Of a DNA stretch of 24,358 nucleotides, positions 19,457-24,358 are shown in pieces. The position numbers and the translations under genes are program-made. Each line of letters opens with the position of its first letter. The stretch's first letter is position 1. The notes below the pieces were generated by a model. It was not told the origin of the DNA, did no database searches, and was given only the letters and a program-made list of their open reading frames with translations. The stretch comes from Tritrichomonas musculus (taxonomy: Eukaryota; Parabasalia; Tritrichomonadida; Tritrichomonadidae), in contig JAPFFF010000373.1 of NCBI GenBank assembly GCA_039105265.1, forward strand, positions 1 to 24,358. The letters are read 5' to 3'.

Positions 19457-20017
19457 ATGAGTTTCTTTGAGAAATTTTTTCATATTTTTCCTCACATTGA
19501 TATTTCAAATTCAATTCCCAGTTCTTTTAAACCATTTTTTCCATTCAAAAATGATGAACAAAATAGAATCTTTAAGAAATTAAAAAATCATTTAGATTTG
19601 TTAGAAAATTATTTGCTGGACAACACACAACAAAGTTCCCAAATTTTAACAAATAAAAGCGATTCGCAAAGCAAATCTCTAGAAGATTTTAACAAATCAT
19701 GGATAACTAAACCAAATAGAGATAATTGTTTCATAATATCTTTCCCTAAATCTCAAACAAGCTCTCCGATTTTACAAACTAACAGTGATTTACATAACAA
19801 TTCTCTTTTAAATTCGAACGCTTCGTTATCAAACAAACAAACTCAAGATAATTCTTTCACAATATCTTTCCCTAAATCTCAAACAAGCTCTCCGATTTTG
19901 CATAAAAAATATAGTGAAGAATCATTCATAAATTCAAATAAATTAATAAACAAATCTAACTGTAATAACAATATTTATTCTAATATTGATCAAAAATTTA
20001 GAAAAATCTATGAATAA
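19457..20017 (+). CDS. Unknown low-complexity protein with internal repeat
   Basis: A 186-residue protein not recognised. The N-terminal 60 residues look folded (phenylalanine/proline-rich, then a helix RIFKKLKNHLDLLENYLLD). The rest is serine/asparagine/glutamine-rich. A 42-residue (126-bp) repeat is visible: ISFPKSQTSSPIL occurs twice, separated by QTNSDLHNNSLLNSNASLSNKQTQDNSFT. In-frame TAA stops follow KFRKIYE. No clear initiator-like TCA is seen before the ATG. A 176-bp stretch of its own coding sequence (codons about 90-148) is repeated in reverse 60 bp past the stop. It could be a real lineage-specific gene, or cargo of the surrounding repeat element. Sharp SSP sites in the repeat are reminiscent of phosphorylation sites, but this is speculation. 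Confidence 0.5.
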   Translation: MSFFEKFFHIFPHIDISNSIPSSFKPFFPFKNDEQNRIFKKLKNHLDLLENYLLDNTQQSSQILTNKSDSQSKSLEDFNKSWITKPNRDNCFIISFPKSQTSSPILQTNSDLHNNSLLNSNASLSNKQTQDNSFTISFPKSQTSSPILHKKYSEESFINSNKLINKSNCNNNIYSNIDQKFRKIYE

Positions 20018-20253
20018 TAAAAATAAAATGTGTTGGAATTTAAAAGAGAATTGTTATGTAAATCACTGTTAGTTTGTAAAATTGGAGAGCTTGTTTGAGA
20101 TTTAGGGAAAGATATTGTGAAAGAATTATCTTGAGTTTGTTTGTTTGATAACGAAGCGTTCGAATTTAAAAGAGAATTGTTATGTAAATCACTGTTAGTT
20201 TGTAAAATCGGAGAGCTTGTTTGAGATTTAGGGAAAGAAATTGTGAAAGAATT
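19724..20253. repeat. 176-bp inverted repeat, gene versus its own 3' flank
   Basis: Left arm 19724-19899 lies inside the gene and right arm 20078-20253 lies downstream of its stop. They are equal in length and reverse complements, with about four mismatches (three near the outer end, one at the inner end). The right side continues to 20036 with 42 more bases of a second 126-bp unit, so the downstream copy has about 1.7 repeat units versus 1.4 in the gene. On the minus strand this copy is an open stretch of about 76 codons without ATG. Confidence 0.93.
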
Positions 20254-20914
20254 TATGCTTTATATATAAATTTTTTTTAATAAATTAACCTATTTGGTGA
20301 AAAAAAATTCGCCTACTATGGTCAAAAATAAATTTCATATCATCTGTGATATGAAGTATACAAAAAATTGATAACATCATATAAGATCTCGAAATCCTAT
20401 CGAAAAACATGGCCTTTTTTTTATTTTATTTTCTAATAAATAAAAAAATGAAGAACGTATAAAAAAACTAAAAACTTTTGTCGACTCGTTCTTTTTCAAA
20501 TTGATTTTTTCTAAAAAAAACATTTTTTTCTTATTACATATTTTATATGATTTGAATTCAGCACTTTCATGCTATTATTAAGTATGTTAAGAATCCGTAG
20601 TATCAATATTATGCATGTATTAAATTTTGATGAGGAATTTTCGTTGATCAAAAATTTCAACTTTTTACATTTTTTTTTTGTTGTTGTTTTTCAGTAATAA
20701 AATTAAAATTATATTTTTTTGATTTTATATTTGTGTTTCAAATATTATATACATGAAGATGGATCAATTTTTAATTAAAAATGATTAATATTCAAGCTTT
20801 TTTTGCATAAAACAAAATTGAATTGAAAAAGAGTTTCCATACCTTTGCCTATAAATGTAGTTCAAAATGATGATTATTTTTTCCTCAATTTTTTAGCCTG
20901 AATACATATGACAA
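20254..20914. other. AT-rich right half of the mirrored-repeat element
   Basis: No gene is seen. It contains the right-hand partners of the mirrored blocks, including the palindrome below. Confidence 0.5.
20334..20355. repeat. Palindrome, right of the unknown gene
   Basis: TTCATATCA and TGATATGAA are perfect 9-bp arms around TCTG. The left sister copy is at 19369-19390. A TGGTCAAA word lies just inside, mirroring the TTTGACC words of the left side. Confidence 0.75.
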
Positions 20915-21289
20915 ATGGATGATTCTCTTTAATTAGCGTAACAAATATTTTCGAAGAACATGATTTAGTTGATGTTATTCGTCAATTAGATATCGATTTT
21001 GAAAATGATCCTGACGAGGAGAGAATAAAAGATTTTTTTTACATATTTCCCAAATTATCTTGATAATGATTTACCAGCAAATGTGTTATCAAAATTTATA
21101 TCAACAATTTCAACATGCATTAAAAATTCGCCACAAGTTTTTATTCCAGTGATGGATAAATTATATAGCAAAACAAAATTAAATTCAAATAACAATATTA
21201 TATTTGCAACAATCCCTAAGTTTGTATATATGAATCAACAATCAATTCATTTTAAACTAATAATACTCCAAGCTCTCTATCTTTCATAA
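20915..21289 (+). pseudogene. Broken small gene of unknown function
   Basis: From the ATG at 20915 the coding sense passes through two frames: first MDDS, then after a frame change LISVTNIFEEHDLVDVIRQL and DIDFENDPDEERIKDFF. After a second frame change, near a T run at about 21033-21041, it continues YFPNYLDNDLPANVLSKF to a stop at 21287. It would be about 120 residues, acidic, then helical. Both frame changes lie in short T/C or T runs, so they could be sequencing errors or real decay. No family recognised. A weak general resemblance in composition to the helical protein at 8529-9314 is not evidence of kinship. Confidence 0.4.
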
Positions 21290-21813
21290 TTTCTCGTTAT
21301 TAAAAAATGATACTTATGACCATTGCAAAAATTGAATACTTTTTTGAATGATCTTTATCAAAAATTCAATGTATTTTTAAAAAATGTAACCATCTGAGAC
21401 TACACCCTTAACCAATATGTGTGGAAGGTTTTATTTCTCCATTATTATATTCTAAAATTTGATTTATTATTATTCATATATCATATTATTTAAAAATAAA
21501 TATGATTAATTTTAAAAATTATTTGAATGAATATTAATCGTTTCCCCAATTTTTTCAAATTTCCTTGAGCAATATTTTTATCATCATATATAGAGATTAT
21601 TTAACCAAAAAATAGACAAACATATATCCATTTATAAAATATATCTCAATACATATCTGGATGCTGAACAGAATTAATATTTTTTGTGTTAATGAAGTTA
21701 TTTGTTCCAATATATATATTTCTAATTGAATTATCACCACAATTAAACCTAAATCCTTTTTTTGGTCATTTTGAATGACAAAATTATTAAAAAAAATAAA
21801 AACAATAAAAAAA
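21290..21813. other. AT-rich spacer
   Basis: No gene is seen on either strand. It ends in the A run (minus-strand T-run terminator) of the second tRNA gene. Confidence 0.6.
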
Positions 21814-21821
21814 AAAAAAAA
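21807..21821 (-). terminator. Pol III T-run terminator, copy 2
   Basis: A run of 15 As on the plus strand (Ts on the tRNA strand) begins two bases after the tRNA end. It is longer than in copy 1, so the T run is where the duplicated units diverge. Confidence 0.8.
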
Positions 21822-21822
21822 C

Positions 21823-21892
21823 TCGCTGGCCGGGAATCGGACCCGGGTCACAGGAACGACAATCCTACATGATACCATTACACTACCAGCGA
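21823..21892 (-). tRNA. tRNA-Asp (GTC), copy 2
   Basis: It is identical in all 70 bases to the tRNA at 14900-14969, in reverse. Folding and anticodon are the same. Confidence 0.97.
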
Positions 21893-22102
21893 TTCTGTTT
21901 CTAAACAATGAAATGTTTCTTATGTAAAATATTTTTAAGATTGAAAGATTTGTTCAATTTCATGTTGATATAAAACACATAAAAAATGAATAATATAACG
22001 CTTTTTTTATTTTTTTGATCAATCTTAAAAGATAAAATGTTATTATCTAGCTGAATCGTATTTTTGTCATTTATTTATATAATTTTAATGTAAATTGTCT
22101 AT

Positions 22103-23014
22103 TTACTTTGCCTTTTTTGAAAAATATTTAATCAAAAGATCTTGTGCAAATGGTCTTTTGGTAAAATCAAATGTCAACATTTCTTGAACCAAAGATTTGA
22201 ATGCAGGAGAAAATTTTTCCCATTGATATTCTTCAAAGTAACCTTTTTTTATTGTATAGCATTGACCATTCCATAAAATCAATTTCGTTTTTGTAACCAT
22301 GAAATAAATCATTTCACCAAGAGACCAAATATCATATGTTTCACTCAAAATTCTATCACTCAAATATTCAGGGGGCTTAAAAGTTCCTCTTATATCGCTT
22401 TGTACCGAGTTCCAACACTTTGTAGATCCAAAATCAATTAATCTTAGTGATTTCATGAAATTTGTTTTTGATGAAAACAATTCGCTTATATCATCAACAA
22501 GAAAAACGATATTTTCGCATTTTATGTCATTATGTGAGATTTTATTTTCTTGTAAACAATTGATTATCATCAGCATTTGAAATATTAATTGGATCTGATA
22601 CTTTTCATCAAGATCCCAATTGCACGCACACAAAACGTCATAAAGATCTTTTCCTGCTGCATATTCTTCGATGATATATCCATCATCGCCAATAATAAAG
22701 TGGTCAATCAAGTGAATAACATTTTTATGTTGAATTTTCGATAAGAAAAAAATTTCGTTCTGATATTCCTGCATTTTATCCGTTGACAATTTCACGTTTT
22801 TGATGAAAACTTGGCAGTTTAATGATTGTGACCGTCCAATGAAGTATCTGATGCTGGGCGCATTTGGATTTGATAATGAAAAATCGATTTCTCTTTCAAT
22901 TTGATACTTGGGACTGAGATCCGGTAGTGGAGAGTTTTCTATAATGTCCTCAAATGATCCAAAGGAGTTACTTTCTGATGAAACAGAGAATTGTTCACTG
23001 AAGCTTGAATTCAT
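22103..23014 (-). CDS. Divergent protein kinase, copy 2
   Basis: 303 residues, the same as copy 1 except for Ala instead of Thr two residues before the end. All catalytic residues (K72, E87, D163, N168, D194) are kept, so both copies look functional. It ends at a TAA on the minus strand and reads toward the tRNA copy, as in copy 1. Near-identity means the copying was recent or conversion is active. Confidence 0.9.
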   Translation of the reverse strand: MNSSFSEQFSVSSESNSFGSFEDIIENSPLPDLSPKYQIEREIDFSLSNPNAPSIRYFIGRSQSLNCQVFIKNVKLSTDKMQEYQNEIFFLSKIQHKNVIHLIDHFIIGDDGYIIEEYAAGKDLYDVLCACNWDLDEKYQIQLIFQMLMIINCLQENKISHNDIKCENIVFLVDDISELFSSKTNFMKSLRLIDFGSTKCWNSVQSDIRGTFKPPEYLSDRILSETYDIWSLGEMIYFMVTKTKLILWNGQCYTIKKGYFEEYQWEKFSPAFKSLVQEMLTFDFTKRPFAQDLLIKYFSKKAK

Positions 23015-23023
23015 CTTTTAAAT

Positions 23024-23029
23024 AAATGA
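23024..23029 (-). promoter_or_regulatory. Initiator-like TCATTT of kinase copy 2
   Basis: Same word and same 15-base distance from the ATG as in copy 1, within the duplicated unit. The duplication extends about 200 bp upstream of the ATG, so a short promoter was copied with the gene. Confidence 0.5.
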
Positions 23030-23211
23030 TTTTAACGATTGAAAATTTTCAAAATTTCTATTTCAAAAACTTTTCTCTCAAATAACAATCAAACTTAAAA
23101 GAATTCGTTTGTAAAATCTTGTCATGAAATTTAATAAAAAAGAAATTTTCCACATAGAAAATCATATTTTTGCCATAGTCAAAATTTGTGACCTCCTAAA
23201 ATTTTGTTTGA

Positions 23212-23539
23212 GGGTAAAAAAATATATTTATCTCAATATTTTATTTATTTATTAGATAAATTTTATAATATTTATATTTAATATTATGTATAATATTTAA
23301 ATATATTATCTATATTTCATGATAACGCAATGATGTGAAATTATAAGAGAATGAAGTATTTTTATAAAAATTTTTATAAATACGTGAATTTACTATTAAA
23401 TGAAGAGATCTTTAGATAACAATGATAATATTATTTATTTAAGAAGATATCATTACTTATATAATAAATTGGAAATATAGAAAATAAAAAATTTTACTCA
23501 TTCAATATTGATTAAAAATATAAAATCATCTGAATTTCA
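23212..23539. other. AT-rich spacer
   Basis: No gene or clear repeat. It separates kinase copy 2 from the 3' end of the ADP-ribosyltransferase-like gene on the same strand. Confidence 0.6.
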
Positions 23540-24343
23540 TCACACTTCATGCAATTCAATGATTAATGGCTTTGTATTAGTACATAATGTGTTCATTTGT
23601 TCTTCTGTCAAGCCAAATGTGTGATCACGAATATTTGGCTGACCTAATGCAATAACGTCTCCTCTGTACCATTTTGCAACAACAAACTTCGTTGTTGGAA
23701 GGAACAAAACTTCGCTTTCAAATGAAAAACTTGAATGCGAAGAGATCAACTTACCTTTATTTTCTGATTTAATAATGAAAACGGTTCCACTTTTCTGGAA
23801 GTTGATTGATTCGAGTGCGATAGGCCACAATGAACTTGCTGAGACAAAAGTTGGTGAAGAAACGACATTTCCAACTCTGAACAAATTCCTGTCAATTGAA
23901 TTAGAGCAACAATAAACCTCTGCTTTAAATGGTGGCAATTGTTCAACTGCTGTCCAAAGAGCTTTTGTGAAAGGATAAATGATTGATTGCAATTGAGTTT
24001 CATACTCATTGCATCTTCCACAAATGAAGTAAGTGAAGACTTCAAAGATGTTTCTGTCACATGTGTACAAGAAGAGTGATATAAGTTGTGAAGGCGTCAA
24101 TTCTTCATTGCAACCTGAAGCAATTTCTTCAACAGCTTGTATTTTAGCTTGCCATAAAGATGATTTTGACATATTCATTAATTTCTCTTGAAACTGGGAA
24201 GCCTTTTCTGATTTACTTTTATTTTTAGGTGGCTTGTTTTCAAACAAAACTGTCAAGTTTTGCGACTTCTCTTCATAAGCTAACTGCTTAATTGAATTGA
24301 CTTGGTTTTCTTTTTCCAAATCCGGTGTCATTAATGAAATCAT
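23540..24343 (-). CDS. ADP-ribosyltransferase (ecto-ART)-like protein
   Basis: A protein of about 267 residues. The C-terminal half resembles the ART family (NAD-dependent mono-ADP-ribosyltransferases of the R-S-E type). The strand usually carrying YRG reads AEVYCCSN. The serine block is TFVSASS (about 166-171). The catalytic ExE loop is FESEVLFLP, with E209 and E211, followed by KFVV. The N-terminal 75 residues are charged and disordered; helices such as IYPFTKALWTAVEQLP precede the fold, as in known ARTs. The expected arginine of YRG is replaced by cysteine, so NAD binding may differ or activity may be lost. There is no signal peptide, so it is probably intracellular. I chose the ATG at 24343 because an initiator-like TCATAT lies 10-15 bases upstream, but the frame is open to the window edge and the gene may start earlier. 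Confidence 0.68.
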   Translation of the reverse strand: MISLMTPDLEKENQVNSIKQLAYEEKSQNLTVLFENKPPKNKSKSEKASQFQEKLMNMSKSSLWQAKIQAVEEIASGCNEELTPSQLISLFLYTCDRNIFEVFTYFICGRCNEYETQLQSIIYPFTKALWTAVEQLPPFKAEVYCCSNSIDRNLFRVGNVVSSPTFVSASSLWPIALESINFQKSGTVFIIKSENKGKLISSHSSFSFESEVLFLPTTKFVVAKWYRGDVIALGQPNIRDHTFGLTEEQMNTLCTNTKPLIIELHEV

Positions 24344-24352
24344 ATCCAAACG

Positions 24353-24358
24353 ATATGA
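24353..24358 (-). promoter_or_regulatory. Initiator-like TCATAT at the window edge
   Basis: On the minus strand TCATAT fits TCA-Y-(T/A) and would put the start of transcription about 13 bases before the ATG at 24343. It also lies in the open frame, so it could be coding instead. Confidence 0.35.

Larger units (their letters stand above)
19085..20845. mobile_element. Candidate mirrored-repeat element carrying an unknown gene
   Basis: Blocks on the left recur on the right in reverse complement and mirrored order. They are: AAGGTATGGAAACT (19085-19098) with AGTTTCCATACCTT (20832-20845); a TCGACA-containing block (19108 on) with TGTCGACTCG (about 20479); a block around AAAAAAGGCATATTTTTCGAGAGGA (19174-19198) with a similar but diverged one at 20395-20420; and a 22-bp near-palindrome (19369-19390) with 20334-20355. 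The gene at 19457-20017 lies in the middle. Arms are unequal (AT-rich extra DNA of roughly 100-300 bp on each side at different places), so the repeats are old. No transposase is recognised and no target duplication was identified, so mobility is inferred only. Confidence 0.45.
21814..23211 (-). repeat. Right arm of the kinase/tRNA inverted duplication
   Basis: This is the reverse complement of 13580-14978, with only a handful of differences over 1.4 kb. The outer breakpoint is at TTTGA (23211), after which the sequence (GGGTAAAAA) is unrelated to the left copy's flank. No short target duplication was seen at the edges. Confidence 0.97.

Noticed and set aside
21597-21908. 103-codon minus-strand open frame
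   Set aside because: It runs across the tRNA-Asp gene and its terminator; not a protein gene.
23746-24060. 104-codon minus-strand open frame
   Set aside because: Shadow of the ART-like gene in another frame.

Overview
This is a very AT-rich eukaryotic window with intronless genes, many poly-A/T tracts, DNA-transposon remains and one tRNA gene that occurs twice. The best fit is a parabasalid such as Tritrichomonas or Trichomonas. That is an inference from four things: compact intronless protein genes; TCA-type initiator-like motifs a few bases upstream of several ATGs; a divergent eukaryotic protein kinase, a PP2A B56-like subunit and an ecto-ART-like ADP-ribosyltransferase together; and several cut-and-paste transposon families. 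No prokaryotic gene organisation is seen.

Layout. 1-3860: a 135-bp satellite array (28 full copies plus a partial one) that starts at or before the window edge and has higher-order structure. 3861-5338: non-coding DNA with a nested fold-back at its left end and a dense cluster of the 9-mer TCAAAAAGT. 5339-6182: a second, unrelated tandem array (132 bp, about 6.4 copies), abutting the 3' end of an apparently intact hAT transposase gene (6262-8109, minus). 8529-9314: an unknown all-helical protein. 10607-12346 (minus): a PP2A B56-type regulatory subunit, with a small element bearing terminal inverted repeats and a GC-rich core just upstream of its start.

13580-14978 and 21814-23211 are near-identical inverted copies of one 1.4-kb unit holding a protein kinase gene and a tRNA-Asp(GTC) gene. 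The 6.8 kb between them is mostly debris: a broken P-element/THAP9-like transposase (15331-17434), a broken pogo-like DDE transposase tail (18055-18545), an unknown gene (19457-20017) inside a set of mirrored repeats, and a small broken gene (20915-21289). The unknown gene has a 176-bp inverted copy of its own coding sequence just past its stop codon. The window ends in an ADP-ribosyltransferase-like gene (minus) whose 5' end lies at the edge.

Apart from the shared kinase/tRNA unit, no pathway links these genes. The region reads as a repeat-rich, transposon-worked chromosome segment with a few single-copy housekeeping or signalling genes. The strongest candidates for something undescribed are the mirrored-repeat element at about 19085-20845 with its self-complementary gene, the inverted kinase/tRNA duplication, and the higher-order satellite next to the TCAAAAAGT cluster.
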